A stretch of DNA of 64,000 nucleotides from Clostridia bacterium (GTDB taxonomy: Bacteria; Bacillota; Clostridia; Oscillospirales; Acutalibacteraceae): positions 62,001-126,000 of the forward strand of contig JAFQRA010000030.1 of the NCBI GenBank assembly GCA_017410325.1. The letters are read 5' to 3'. Shown piece after piece: positions 44,252-53,623 of the stretch. Position numbers and translations under genes: made by a program. The notes under the pieces were generated by a model, which was given only the letters and a program-made list of their open reading frames with translations, was not told the origin of the DNA and did not search any database. Positions within the stretch are counted from its first letter, which is position 1; each line of letters starts with the position of its first letter.

Positions 44252-44644
44252 ATGAAAAAAATATGCGTAGTTCTTCTTGCACTTGCATTTGTTTTTGCAA
44301 CTGCATCCGTTGCTCTCGCAGCAGTCAGCCCGGTTGCTCCCACAATCGAGCATATTGAAACAACCACAAAGGCTCCCACAACCGTTGCTCCCACAACAAC
44401 TCAGCAGGCTCCTGCTGACAAAACCACAACCGCTGCTCCCACAACAACGCAGAAGGGTGAGGTTGACGAGACAACAACTAAGGTTGCCGACACAACAACA
44501 AAGCCCGTTGAGTCCGACACTAACCCCTCCTCTCCCGACACGGGTGTTGCTCAGACTCTCGGCAAGGCAAGCGCAGCAGCTGCTGTAGTTCTTGTTCTTT
44601 CCGCTGCAGGTGTTTACACAAGCAAGAAAAAGGTAACAGAATAA
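44252..44644 (+). CDS. Small Thr/Pro-rich sortase substrate with SPDTG signal
   Basis: The 130-residue protein has a signal peptide (MKKICVVLLALAFVFATASVALA). A Thr-rich low-complexity region follows (repeats of TTKAPTT, VAPTTTQ, AAPTTTQ). It ends with a cell-wall sorting signal: SPDTG, a hydrophobic stretch (ASAAAAVVLVLSAAGVY) and a basic TSKKK tail. SPXTG fits the (S/P)PXTG motif known for Clostridioides difficile SrtB. The class B sortase gene lies 150 bases downstream, so it is the likely substrate. The ATG at 44252 is preferred because the signal peptide begins there; a GTG/ATG-type extension to 44210 would leave almost no leader. It may be O-glycosylated on Thr (inference). Confidence 0.82.
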   Translation: MKKICVVLLALAFVFATASVALAAVSPVAPTIEHIETTTKAPTTVAPTTTQQAPADKTTTAAPTTTQKGEVDETTTKVADTTTKPVESDTNPSSPDTGVAQTLGKASAAAAVVLVLSAAGVYTSKKKVTE

Positions 44645-44668
44645 TTCTGTAGCTTTAATAGCAAACAA

Positions 44669-44706
44669 AGCCCCGTTGTTCTGTTCAAACGGGGCTCTTA
44701 TTTTTA
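44669..44706 (+). terminator. Rho-independent terminator after the SPDTG protein
   Basis: AGCCCCGTT (44669-44677) pairs with AACGGGGCT (44688-44696), followed by CTTATTTTTA. Confidence 0.88.
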
Positions 44707-44794
44707 GGGCAGCCGATGAATTTCGTCGACTCCCCTTATTGCAGTTGGTGAGGTTCATCAATCTGAAAAAGCGTTACACAAGGAAGGCGTTATA

Positions 44795-45643
44795 ATGGAA
44801 AACAGTTCCAACAAGGGCTACGGCGTAATCGAAGAAAATCAGCCCGAAAAGAAGAAAAAGAGCAAGTCGTCACTTGTCGCCGTGCTGCTGCTTGTTGCGG
44901 CAATACTATGCTGTCTCGGCTATATCGGTGTGCTTGTTTTTCAGCATTTCACCGCTCAGCAAAGCTACGGCGAAATTGAGGATATTGCAATGATTACCCC
45001 CCAGTCAAACGAGCAGGCAACGAAGGTTGACTCCGGAGACACTGCCGTTGGCAAAAGCCCGATTGACCTGCCTGCCCTGCAGGAAATCAACAGCGACGTT
45101 TATGCGTGGATTCGTATTCCCGGCACGTACGTTGATTATCCCGTGGCACAGAGCAAGGTTGACGACAACTACTATCTCCACCGCTCAATCTACAAAAAAT
45201 ACCTCTTTGCAGGTATGATTTATACGCAGTCGTGCAACGCGCTGGATTTCAGCGACCCGGTAACCGTTGTTTACGGCCACAATATGCGAAGCACGACAAT
45301 GTTTACGTCTCTTCACTACTTTGAAGACCCTGAGTTCTTTGACACGCACGATGTTTTCTACATCTACACCGCGGACAGGGTGCTGACCTACCACATTGTT
45401 TCGGCATATAAGTATGACAACCGCCACATAATGAACGCCTTTGATTTTTCTGACCCTGAGGTGCTGGCGGATTATCAGGAGTATGTGCTCAATCCTGTTT
45501 CAACCCTGCGCAACGTTCGCAAGGGTGTTACGCTTGACGAAAACAGCAAGCTCGTAGTGCTGAGCACCTGTATGTCTAACGACAAGAGCTCAAGATTTTT
45601 GGTAAACGGAGTGTTGATAAGCGATGTCCCGATTGAACAGTAA
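44795..45643 (+). CDS. srtB: Class B sortase
   Basis: The 282-residue membrane transpeptidase has a basic cytoplasmic start (KKKKSKSS), one membrane helix (about 27-49) and the sortase fold outside. PVTVVYGHNMRST holds the catalytic His (about 161), KLVVLSTCMSN the catalytic Cys (about 258), and KSSRFLVNG the catalytic Arg. YAWIRIPGTYVDYPV is typical of class B. It cleaves a sorting signal and links the protein to peptidoglycan; the adjacent SPDTG protein is the obvious partner. The 3' end overlaps the LCP gene by 20 bases, so they are translated together. Confidence 0.93.
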   Translation: MENSSNKGYGVIEENQPEKKKKSKSSLVAVLLLVAAILCCLGYIGVLVFQHFTAQQSYGEIEDIAMITPQSNEQATKVDSGDTAVGKSPIDLPALQEINSDVYAWIRIPGTYVDYPVAQSKVDDNYYLHRSIYKKYLFAGMIYTQSCNALDFSDPVTVVYGHNMRSTTMFTSLHYFEDPEFFDTHDVFYIYTADRVLTYHIVSAYKYDNRHIMNAFDFSDPEVLADYQEYVLNPVSTLRNVRKGVTLDENSKLVVLSTCMSNDKSSRFLVNGVLISDVPIEQ

Positions 45644-46760
45644 AAAGAACAAATACGATTCTGACAAGGAAATAAACCTCAATATGGAAAAGGTGGAAAA
45701 CTACAGCCTTGACGATGCCTTCAAGGAATATGTGCCGGCTGAAAAGCCGAAGAAAAAGAAGAAGGGCCTCAAAGTCCTGCTCATTCTTCTGCTCATATTC
45801 TTTCTTCTGATAGCCGTTACGGCAGGTGCCTTCTTTGTGCTTCAGCTTAAAGGTAAGCAGATGGTTTCCTATGAGGACGCAACCATTCAGGCGGTTGAAC
45901 AGGCAGAGGTTGAAAACGACGGTAAAACGGTTTATTATAACGGCAAAAAATACCGCCTCAACGAGAACATTACCTCAATTGCCTGCCTCGGCATAGATAA
46001 GGAGGACCTCGGCACAAGAGGCGACATTATCGGCACGGGCGGCCAGTCCGACACGAATATGGTGCTTGCAATTGATACCGCAAAGGGCGAGGTTTCCGTT
46101 ATTGCAATCCCCCGTGACATTATGGTTGATATTGACCTTTACACGGTGGACGGCGAATACGTCGGCAGCGGCAGAGAGCAGCTTTGCCTTGCCTACGCTT
46201 ACGGCGACGGCAAGCACACAAGCTGTAAGAACGCAGTTGCTTCAATTCAGCGTGTTCTCTTCGGTATCCCCGTAAACTCCTACATTTCGCTTGATATAGC
46301 CGGTGTCGGCCCGCTTAACGATGCTATCGGCGGCGTAACCGTGGTGCCCAACGAAACGCTGGAGGGCTTTGTTGCGGGTCAGGCGGTAACGCTTTACGGC
46401 GAAAGAGCGGTCAACTTCGTTCAGGAAAGAAGCTTTGACACAAATGCCAGCCTTCGCAGAATGGAAAGACAGGTTACCTATATCAAGGCCTTTGCTTCCA
46501 AGGCAATCAAGACTGCGGTCAAGGATTTCTCCGTTATTTCAAGGCTTTACAAAACGGCAAACCGCTATAGCTGTACAAATGTAGGCCTCGATAACGTGAC
46601 CTACCTTGCAACCGTTCTTATGTCAAAGGGTGTCAGCGAAATCAACACCTATTCAGTGCCCGGCGAAATGAAAATGGGCGATAAATACGCCGAATTCTAT
46701 ATGGATACCACCGCCGCATACGAAATGATACTCGAAGTATTCTACGATGAAGTGAAATAA
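45624..46760 (+). CDS. LytR-CpsA-Psr (LCP) family cell-wall ligase
   Basis: The 378-residue protein has a Lys-rich cytoplasmic N-terminus, one membrane helix (about 50-72) and an LCP domain: GQSDTNMVLAIDT, VSVIAIPRDIMVDI and a later region around RRMERQVTYIKAF, with the conserved Arg/Asp set that binds polyprenyl pyrophosphate. LCP enzymes transfer glycopolymers from lipid carriers to peptidoglycan. Overlap with srtB by 20 bases suggests coupled expression of protein and glycan attachment to the wall. Confidence 0.92.
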   Translation: MSRLNSKKNKYDSDKEINLNMEKVENYSLDDAFKEYVPAEKPKKKKKGLKVLLILLLIFFLLIAVTAGAFFVLQLKGKQMVSYEDATIQAVEQAEVENDGKTVYYNGKKYRLNENITSIACLGIDKEDLGTRGDIIGTGGQSDTNMVLAIDTAKGEVSVIAIPRDIMVDIDLYTVDGEYVGSGREQLCLAYAYGDGKHTSCKNAVASIQRVLFGIPVNSYISLDIAGVGPLNDAIGGVTVVPNETLEGFVAGQAVTLYGERAVNFVQERSFDTNASLRRMERQVTYIKAFASKAIKTAVKDFSVISRLYKTANRYSCTNVGLDNVTYLATVLMSKGVSEINTYSVPGEMKMGDKYAEFYMDTTAAYEMILEVFYDEVK

Positions 46761-46764
46761 AAAC

Positions 46765-46806
46765 AAAACAGCAGAGAAGTTCAAACGAATTTCTCTGCTG
46801 TTTTCT
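46765..46806 (+). terminator. Rho-independent terminator after the srtB-LCP unit
   Basis: AAAACAGCAGAGAA (46765-46778) pairs with TTCTCTGCTGTTTT (46791-46804). Confidence 0.92.
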
Positions 46807-46894
46807 TATTTTCTCAAATAACAAATTTTGTAACAAACTATACAAATAAATTTGATTTTTGTCGATTTTCTTGTAACAAAGTGCAAACAAATAC

Positions 46895-46923
46895 TTGAAT
46901 TATTTGAAAAAGTTTGATATGAT
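46895..46923 (+). promoter_or_regulatory. Sigma-A promoter of the glycogen operon
   Basis: TTGAAT (46895-46900), 17-nt spacer, TATGAT (46918-46923), about 55 bases before glgB. Confidence 0.75.
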
Positions 46924-46977
46924 ATCTTTGTATCATTATGTACAGTGCCATTATAGGTGTGAAAGGAGAGGTTTCCT

Positions 46978-48873
46978 GTGGACAATGTTCCGCTTTATTT
47001 GTTCAACAAGGGCGAAAACGCTCGGGCTTACGAATACCTCGGTGCGCATTTCAACGCTGATAAAAGCGTTGTTTTCCGAGTGTGGGCGCCTCACGCAGCC
47101 GGCGTGAGCGTTGCGGGCGATTTCAACGGCTGGGACAATAACGCCAACCCGATGTACCGTGTTGACTCAAGCGACGTGTGGGAAGCCGTTATCCCCGATT
47201 TAAAGGTTTTTGACACTTATAAATACTGTATAAAAACCAAAGACGGCAGAGAGCTTATGAAGTGCGACCCTTACGCCTTCCACAGCGAAACTCGCCCTGC
47301 AAACGCCTCCAAGCTCTACGACATAGAGGGCTATAAGTGGCACGATGCAAAGTGGATGGAAAAGCGCAAGAAAGAGCCCGTCTACGACACTCCCGTAAAT
47401 ATTTACGAGGTGCACGCAGGCTCGTGGAAGCAGTATGAGGACGGCAACTTCCTTTCTTACAGAGCACTTGCGGACGAGCTTGTGCCCTATGTGAAAGAAA
47501 TGGGCTACACTCACATTGAGTTTATGCCGCTCAGCGAGTATCCTTTTGACGGCTCGTGGGGCTATCAGGTTACGGGCTATTTTGCCCCGACCTCACGCTA
47601 CGGTGAGCCGAAAGACCTGATGTACCTTGTTGACAAGTGCCATCAGGCAGGAATAGGCGTTATCCTTGACTGGGTGCCTGCCCACTTCCCGAAGGATGCA
47701 CACGGCCTTTATGAGTTTGACGGTGAGCCCTGCTACGAATACGCTGACCCACGCAAGGGCGAGCACTATTCATGGGGTACGAAGATTTTTGATTACGGCA
47801 AAACGCAGGTGCAAAGCTTCCTGCTTTCAAGCGCCGCAATATGGATGGATAAATACCATTTTGACGGCCTGCGTATCGATGCCGTTGCGTCAATGCTCTA
47901 TCTTGACTACGACCGTAAGGACGGCGAGTGGATAGCAAACAAAAACGGCGGCAACGAGCACCTTGAAGCGATTGAATTTTTGCAGAAGCTCAACGAATCC
48001 GTTTTCCGTGATTTCTGGGACTGTATGATGATTGCCGAAGAATCCACCGCCTTCCCGATGGTTTCAAAGCCCACCTTTATGGGCGGACTCGGCTTTAACT
48101 TCAAGTGGAATATGGGCTGGATGAACGACTGTATGCGTTACTTCTCGCTTGACGGTATTCACCGCAAGTTCAACCACAACTGCCTGACCTTCTCGTTCTT
48201 CTACGCTTTTTCGGAGAACTTTGTTCTGCCGATTTCGCACGACGAGGTTGTTCACGGCAAGTGCTCACTTATAAATAAGATGCCCGGTACTTACGAAGAA
48301 AAGTTTGCAGGCGTGCGTTCCTTCCTCGGTTATATGTACGCTCACCCGGGCAAGAAGCTGCTGTTTATGGGCAGCGAATTCGGCCAGTTCATCGAATGGA
48401 AATACGATTCGGGGCTTGACTGGCTGCTGCTCGATTATGAGGCGCACCGCAAGCTCAAGGACTACACGAAGGAGCTCAACACCTTCTACAAGAAGAATGC
48501 TCCGCTGTGGCAGATTGACTATAGCTGGGAGGGCTTTTCGTGGATATCGAGCGATGACAACACAAACTCAGTCATAGCCTTCCGCCGTATGGATAAAAAG
48601 GGCAAGGAAATCATAGCGGTTTCCAACCTCACCACCGTGCACAGAAGCGGCTATGAAATCGGTGTTCCCGCCGCGGGCACTTACGAGGTCGTTTTCAATT
48701 CCGATGAAGAACGCTTCGGCGGTACCGGCAAGGGCACGAGCGGTCAGATAAAATCCAATCCCCGTCCCATGCACGGCCACGAGCAGAGCATTTCGCTCGA
48801 ACTTGCGGGAATGAGCACAATCTATCTGAAGTTAATCAGAAAAGCACCCGTCCGAAAAAAGAACGGCAAATAG
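46978..48873 (+). CDS. glgB: 1,4-alpha-glucan branching enzyme
   Basis: GlgB makes alpha-1,6 branches in glycogen. The 631-residue protein carries an N-terminal CBM48 (VFRVWAPHAAGVSVAGDFN), then the GH13 barrel: YEVHAGSW, GVILDWVPAHF, FDGLRIDAVASM (nucleophile Asp), MIAEEST (acid Glu), LPISHDEVVHG (transition-state His/Asp). GTG at 46978 follows AAAGGAGAGG. It opens the glycogen operon and is followed by glgC 76 bases downstream. Confidence 0.96.
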   Translation: MDNVPLYLFNKGENARAYEYLGAHFNADKSVVFRVWAPHAAGVSVAGDFNGWDNNANPMYRVDSSDVWEAVIPDLKVFDTYKYCIKTKDGRELMKCDPYAFHSETRPANASKLYDIEGYKWHDAKWMEKRKKEPVYDTPVNIYEVHAGSWKQYEDGNFLSYRALADELVPYVKEMGYTHIEFMPLSEYPFDGSWGYQVTGYFAPTSRYGEPKDLMYLVDKCHQAGIGVILDWVPAHFPKDAHGLYEFDGEPCYEYADPRKGEHYSWGTKIFDYGKTQVQSFLLSSAAIWMDKYHFDGLRIDAVASMLYLDYDRKDGEWIANKNGGNEHLEAIEFLQKLNESVFRDFWDCMMIAEESTAFPMVSKPTFMGGLGFNFKWNMGWMNDCMRYFSLDGIHRKFNHNCLTFSFFYAFSENFVLPISHDEVVHGKCSLINKMPGTYEEKFAGVRSFLGYMYAHPGKKLLFMGSEFGQFIEWKYDSGLDWLLLDYEAHRKLKDYTKELNTFYKKNAPLWQIDYSWEGFSWISSDDNTNSVIAFRRMDKKGKEIIAVSNLTTVHRSGYEIGVPAAGTYEVVFNSDEERFGGTGKGTSGQIKSNPRPMHGHEQSISLELAGMSTIYLKLIRKAPVRKKNGK

Positions 48874-48949
48874 TATAACAGAGATACTCAAGGTATAATA
48901 ATCATATAAATTACAGTAATCTTTCTCTAAAATTAAGGAGGTAAACATA

Positions 48950-50164
48950 ATGTCAAAAAAAGCTGAATGTATAGCGATGCTTCTTGCAGGCGGTCAGGGC
49001 AGCAGGCTCGGCATCCTTACCAAGAACATCGCAAAACCTGCCGTACCCTACGGCGGCAAGTACAGAATTATTGATTTCCCTCTTTCCAACTGTGTAAACT
49101 CCGGTATTTATACCGTCGGTGTGCTCACGCAGTATCAGCCACTTGAGCTCAACGACTATATCGGCAACGGCGCAGCGTGGGATCTGGACAGAGCCAACGG
49201 CGGTGTGCACATTCTTTCCCCTTACCAGCAGATTAAGGGCAGCGAGTGGTACAAGGGTACCGCAAACGCCATTTACCAGAATATAAACTTTATCGACAGA
49301 TATGACCCCGAATACGTATGTATTCTTTCGGGTGACCATATTTACAAGATGGATTATGCAAAAATGCTTGCATACCACAAGCAGAAGAACGCCGACTGTA
49401 CGATTGCTATGCTCGAAGTTCCGTGGGAAGAGGCTTCACGCTTCGGTCTGATGCTTGTAAACGATGAGGGCGAAATCACAGCCTTCGAGGAAAAGCCCGC
49501 AGTGCCCAGCAGCAACAAGGCTTCAATGGGTGTTTACATCTTCACCTGGAAGAAGCTTCGCGAATACCTGCTTGCAGACGAGGCAGACCCGAACTCAAGC
49601 AACGACTTCGGCAAAAACCTCATTCCCGCAATGCATAACGCCGGCGAAAGACTTTTCGCTTATCAGTTTGACGGCTACTGGAAGGACGTCGGTACTATCG
49701 ACAGCCTGTGGGAGGCTAACCTTGACCTTCTGCGTCCCTCCGTTGACCTTGATTTGTCCGACAATTCCTGGAGAATTTACTCCAAGTCACCCGTTTCGCC
49801 GCCCCACTTCGTTTCCGACAAGGCAAGCGTTGAGAATTCAATGATTTCCGAGGGCTGCACAATCGACGGTAAAATCGATTACTCCGTTCTGTTTGCAGAC
49901 GTAACCGTTGAAGAGGGCGCAGTCGTTGATTCCTCCATCATTATGCCCGGTACGGTTGTCAGGAAGGGCGCAGTTGTTCAGTACGCAATCGTTGCGGAAA
50001 ACGCAGTTATCGAATCCGGCGCAGTTGTCGGCGAGAAGCCCGAAAACGTTGCCAACCGTGATGACTGGGGTGTTGCCGTTGTCGGCGCAGGCGTAACAGT
50101 CGGCGCAGGTGCAAAGGTTGCTCCCAAGGCTATGGCAGGCGAAGACGTGCCTGCAGCAAAGTGA
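48950..50164 (+). CDS. glgC: Glucose-1-phosphate adenylyltransferase, catalytic subunit
   Basis: The 404-residue enzyme makes ADP-glucose from glucose-1-phosphate and ATP, the committed step. It has [14 protein letters not shown] (nucleotide-binding loop), [48 protein letters not shown] and [10 protein letters not shown], then a left-handed beta-helix. AAGGAGG precedes the ATG; a TATAAT at 48894-48899 could give an internal promoter. It pairs with the non-catalytic GlgD downstream. Confidence 0.96.
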   Translation: MSKKAECIAMLLAGGQGSRLGILTKNIAKPAVPYGGKYRIIDFPLSNCVNSGIYTVGVLTQYQPLELNDYIGNGAAWDLDRANGGVHILSPYQQIKGSEWYKGTANAIYQNINFIDRYDPEYVCILSGDHIYKMDYAKMLAYHKQKNADCTIAMLEVPWEEASRFGLMLVNDEGEITAFEEKPAVPSSNKASMGVYIFTWKKLREYLLADEADPNSSNDFGKNLIPAMHNAGERLFAYQFDGYWKDVGTIDSLWEANLDLLRPSVDLDLSDNSWRIYSKSPVSPPHFVSDKASVENSMISEGCTIDGKIDYSVLFADVTVEEGAVVDSSIIMPGTVVRKGAVVQYAIVAENAVIESGAVVGEKPENVANRDDWGVAVVGAGVTVGAGAKVAPKAMAGEDVPAAK

Positions 50165-50177
50165 GGAGGTAAGAAAA

Positions 50178-51293
50178 ATGATCAGAGCTAAAGAAGTTCT
50201 TGCAGTTATATATTCAAACGCTTATGACGAGGCTCTTCCCGAGCTTACCAATATGCGTACTATGGGCTCCGTGCCCTTCGGCGGCAGATACCGCCTTATC
50301 GACTTTGCTCTTTCCAACCTTGTTAATGCAGGCATAAGCAAGGTCGGCGTTATTACAAAGAGCAACTATCAGTCGCTTATGGACCACCTCGGCACAGGCA
50401 AGCCGTGGGACCTTTCCCGTAAGAGAAGCGGTCTTTTCCTGCTTCCGCCCTTCCTTCTCGGCGATACTGGCACGTTTGACAACCGCATTGAATCCCTCAA
50501 GGGCAATATGCACTTTATCGGCCGCGCAAGCGAGGAATACGTAATTATTATGGACTGTAACGTTGTTACAAACCTGAGCGTAGACGAGCTTATGAAATTT
50601 CACGAGGACAACGGCGCAGATATCAGCGTTGTCTGCAAGCACGGCAAAACGCCTGCACTTTCAAACCTTATGACCTTCGACATCGGCGAAGATAACCGTG
50701 TCAGCAAGGTCAGCGTCGGCGCACAGCCCGACGAGAGCGATTATTCGCTCAACATCTTCTTTATGAAGAAGGCTCTGCTTGAAAGGCTCGTAAACGATGC
50801 CTACGCAATGCACAAGAAGAGCTTTGCAACGGATATTTTCCAGGCAAACGTCGACACGCTTAAAATCTGCGCTATGAAGACTGAAAACTTTGCCGTTTCA
50901 ATCGACTCGCTCGACAGCTACTACAAGGCAAATATGATGCTTCTCGACAGCACAAACAGAGCCTGCCTGTTTAACAAGGCACGTCCCGTTTACACAAAGG
51001 TGCGTGACGATATGCCTGCACTCTACGCTATCGACAGCTCGGTCAAGGGCAGCCTTGTTTCCGACGGCTGTGAAATCAAGGGTGAGGTTATCAACTCAGT
51101 GCTTGGCAGAGGTGTCAAGGTCGAAAAGGGCGCAACGGTCAAAAACTGCGTAATTATGCAGGATACCTTCATCGGCTCGGGTGCCCACGTTGAAAACGTA
51201 ATTCTCGACAAGAACGTTGTAATCAAGCCCGGTAAAACCCTTGTCGGTGCAGAAAACTTCCCCGTATTTGTCGGCAAGAGAATTGTAATTTAA
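50178..51293 (+). CDS. glgD: GlgD, regulatory-type paralogue of glucose-1-phosphate adenylyltransferase
   Basis: The 371-residue protein shares the GlgC fold (VPFGGRYRLIDFALSNLVNAG, beta-helix C-terminus) but lacks the GGxGxRL nucleotide loop, reading VLAVIYSNAYDEALPEL there instead. This is the known GlgD pattern of Firmicutes, where GlgD modulates GlgC in a hetero-oligomer. ATG at 50178 follows GAGGAGG and lies 13 bases after the glgC stop, indicating coupling. Confidence 0.94.
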   Translation: MIRAKEVLAVIYSNAYDEALPELTNMRTMGSVPFGGRYRLIDFALSNLVNAGISKVGVITKSNYQSLMDHLGTGKPWDLSRKRSGLFLLPPFLLGDTGTFDNRIESLKGNMHFIGRASEEYVIIMDCNVVTNLSVDELMKFHEDNGADISVVCKHGKTPALSNLMTFDIGEDNRVSKVSVGAQPDESDYSLNIFFMKKALLERLVNDAYAMHKKSFATDIFQANVDTLKICAMKTENFAVSIDSLDSYYKANMMLLDSTNRACLFNKARPVYTKVRDDMPALYAIDSSVKGSLVSDGCEIKGEVINSVLGRGVKVEKGATVKNCVIMQDTFIGSGAHVENVILDKNVVIKPGKTLVGAENFPVFVGKRIVI

Positions 51294-51295
51294 CC

Positions 51296-51362
51296 GTAGG
51301 GGCGACCTTTGGCCGTCCGTAGAATAAACAAACCGCAAACGGCGGCCTTTGGCCGTCCGTAA
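51296..51362. repeat. Tandem pair of CGACCTTTGGCCGTCCG palindromic repeats inside the glg operon
   Basis: TAGGGGCGACCTTTGGCCG and CGGCGGCCTTTGGCCGTCC occur 40 bases apart, directly between the glgD stop and the glgA ribosome binding site. A sister copy is near 22031. Confidence 0.75.
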
Positions 51363-51375
51363 AAAGGAGAATACT

Positions 51376-52797
51376 ATGAAAGTTTTATATGCAGCCAGTG
51401 AGGCTCTGCCCTTTATTGCCAGCGGCGGACTTGCCGATGTTGCAGGCTCGCTTCCGCAGGCTCTTCGCAAAAGGCTTATCGGCGCCCGTGTGGTTATGCC
51501 GCTTTACGACACAATAAGCCAGGAGCTCAAGGACTCGATGAAGTTCATTACACATATTTCCGTGCCCGTTGCCTGGCGCAGACAGTACTGCGGCATTTTT
51601 GAGGCGCGTGCAGGCGGAGTTATTTACTATCTTCTGGATAATCAGTATTATTTCAAGCGCGACCGTATCTACGGCCACTATGACGATGCGGAGAGGTTTG
51701 CCTTCTTCTCCCGTGCTATTCTTGAAATAATCCCCCACATCGGCTTCAAGCCCGACATAATTCACTGTAACGACTGGCAGACGGCGATGACTCCCGTTTA
51801 CTACTCCACGATGTATGCAGACCAGCCCGGCTGGGAAAACATCAAGACGGTTTTCACTATTCATAACATTCAGTACCAGGGTGTCTACGGTATGGAGCTT
51901 ATAGGCGACGTTCTGGGTATGCAGCCCGGCACGGAGCACCTTGTTGAGTACAACGGCTGTGTAAACCTGATGAAGGGCGCAATCGAAACCGCAAATATGG
52001 TAACGACCGTAAGCCCGTCCTACGCAAACGAAATTCTTGACCCGTGGTTCAGCCACGGCCTGGACAGTATTCTTGCTCAGCGCCGCTTCAAGCTTATGGG
52101 CATACTCAACGGTATTGACGTTGAGAATTACAACCCCGAAACGGACAAGAATATTTTTGCCAACTACAGCTCGGAGGACTTTTCCGCAAAGGCTGTCAAC
52201 AAGGCAGAGCTTCAGAAAATGTTCAACCTGCCCGAAAAGGCAGATACCCCCGTTATCGGTATCGTCACACGCCTTGTTTCCCACAAGGGGCTTGACCTTG
52301 TCAAGGCTATACTTGACGAGCTGCTTGCCACAACAGACGTTCAGGTTGTCGTTCTCGGCTCGGGTGACTGGCAGTACGAGGAATTCTTCAAGGAAATGGC
52401 AGGCAGATACCCCGAACAGCTCGGTCTGCGCCTCGGCTTTGTGCCCGACCTTGCAAGAAAGATTTACGCCGGCAGCGATATGTTCCTTATGCCCTCAAAG
52501 AGCGAGCCCTGCGGCCTTTCGCAGATGGTTGCACTCCGCTACGGCTCAGTTCCGATTGTCCGTGAAACGGGCGGACTTAAGGACAGTATTTCCGACTCGG
52601 GCGACAACGAAGGCAACGGCTTCACCTTTGCCCGTTACAACGCCCACGACATGCTCTACACAATCCGCAGAGCGGTTGAGGGCTATCAGAACAAGGAGGG
52701 CTGGGCAATCCTTGTCAAGCGTGCAATGGAGAGCAACAATTCCTGGAACCGCTCCGCAAACGAATACATCAGAATGTATAAGAATGTTCTGAAATAA
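51376..52797 (+). CDS. glgA: Glycogen synthase (ADP-glucose type, GT5)
   Basis: The 473-residue enzyme extends alpha-1,4-glucan from ADP-glucose. It begins MKVLYAASEALPFIASGGLADVAG, where ASGGL stands in for the usual K-x-GGL loop. It contains DIIHCNDWQTA, FTIHNIQYQG, GILNGIDVENY, IVTRLVSHKGLDL, and the C-terminal PSKSEPCGLSQMVALRYG with RETGGL. ATG at 51376 follows AAAAAGGAG. It closes the glgB-C-D-A operon. Confidence 0.95.
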   Translation: MKVLYAASEALPFIASGGLADVAGSLPQALRKRLIGARVVMPLYDTISQELKDSMKFITHISVPVAWRRQYCGIFEARAGGVIYYLLDNQYYFKRDRIYGHYDDAERFAFFSRAILEIIPHIGFKPDIIHCNDWQTAMTPVYYSTMYADQPGWENIKTVFTIHNIQYQGVYGMELIGDVLGMQPGTEHLVEYNGCVNLMKGAIETANMVTTVSPSYANEILDPWFSHGLDSILAQRRFKLMGILNGIDVENYNPETDKNIFANYSSEDFSAKAVNKAELQKMFNLPEKADTPVIGIVTRLVSHKGLDLVKAILDELLATTDVQVVVLGSGDWQYEEFFKEMAGRYPEQLGLRLGFVPDLARKIYAGSDMFLMPSKSEPCGLSQMVALRYGSVPIVRETGGLKDSISDSGDNEGNGFTFARYNAHDMLYTIRRAVEGYQNKEGWAILVKRAMESNNSWNRSANEYIRMYKNVLK

Positions 52798-52811
52798 AAC
52801 CCGAATAAATA

Positions 52812-52835
52812 ACGGGCAGCCGAAAGGCTGCCCGT
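52812..52835. terminator. Hairpin between convergent genes
   Basis: ACGGGCAGCC pairs with GGCTGCCCGT around a GAAA tetraloop. The T run is missing on the plus strand, so efficiency is uncertain. Confidence 0.6.
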
Positions 52836-52851
52836 AGGTAATGCTTGATTG

Positions 52852-53520
52852 TTATTTGTTTTTTTGAATTTCGGCGTATTTTTTGTTTGCGACATTGAGA
52901 TATCTTCCCGTAATTTTTTCAACATAGGTTTCAACCGACTGAATCAGCGAACCGAAAACCTCGGGGAACTGCTTTCCGTACTGCTCGTCAATTTCGCCGA
53001 CAACCTGCGTGTCGTTTACAAAAAGACCGCTCCAGATTATATCGACAAACTTCTGGAAAACGAAATCTTCGTTCCTCATTTCAACACTGAACCAGTCTTT
53101 TTGCAGGTGGCCTCTGTTAACGCCGTGAACAATCAGCTTGTAAAGCGCAATTGCGGCGCTCCACATCAGCTTGTCGCCGTAAATCTCGTCAATGGGTCGC
53201 TTGACCTTTTCGGCAAAGAAGCTTACGCACAGCATAACCAGCTGCATATCGATTTTTTCGTCGGATGCGTCAAGCAGACGGTATTTTTCGTCCTCGTTGA
53301 TAAGGCCGTATTTACTGTCCTGCCTGCCCAGAAGGTAGTCGGTCGTTACGCCGAAAAAGTCGGCACAGCTAACAACAAAATCAAGTCCGCACTCACGCAC
53401 GCCTTTTTCGTAGTGCGAAAGCAAGGCCTGTGAAACACCAAGGCTTATTGCGACCTCCTTCTGGCTGAGTCCCTTTTCCTTGCGCAGGGAGGTAATCCGG
53501 TTTGCAAATGCTGTTGACAT
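52852..53520 (-). CDS. XRE-family transcriptional regulator
   Basis: The 222-residue protein has an N-terminal HTH_3 domain (FANRITSLRKEKGLSQKEVA, then LGVSQALLSHYEKG) and the common tail FFGVTTDYLLGR. The C-terminal 145 residues are helical with no recognised domain and probably sense a signal or dimerise. Start at 53520 follows AGAGG on the minus strand. Its promoter -35 box contains the palindrome GACAATTGTC, shared with the divergent phosphatase gene, so autoregulation is likely. Confidence 0.9.
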   Translation of the reverse strand: MSTAFANRITSLRKEKGLSQKEVAISLGVSQALLSHYEKGVRECGLDFVVSCADFFGVTTDYLLGRQDSKYGLINEDEKYRLLDASDEKIDMQLVMLCVSFFAEKVKRPIDEIYGDKLMWSAAIALYKLIVHGVNRGHLQKDWFSVEMRNEDFVFQKFVDIIWSGLFVNDTQVVGEIDEQYGKQFPEVFGSLIQSVETYVEKITGRYLNVANKKYAEIQKNK

Positions 53521-53554
53521 ATTTAAAACCTCTGTTATCTGTAAATATACAAAT

Positions 53555-53604
53555 AGTATAACAGCAGCTTCGACAATTGTCAACATAGAAATATAAATTA
53601 TACT
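53555..53604. promoter_or_regulatory. Divergent promoters with shared palindromic operator
   Basis: Minus strand: TTGACA (53583-53578), 17-nt spacer, TATACT (53560-53555), for the XRE gene. Plus strand: TTGTCA (53577-53582), 16-nt spacer, TATACT (53599-53604), for the phosphatase gene. The two -35 boxes overlap within palindrome GACAATTGTC (53572-53581), a good operator candidate. Confidence 0.75.
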
Positions 53605-53623
53605 TTTATTCTCGGAGAAACCA

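Noticed and set aside
51385..52284. 299-codon minus-strand frame within glgA
   Set aside because: glgA is certain; the antisense frame is a by-product of its codon use.
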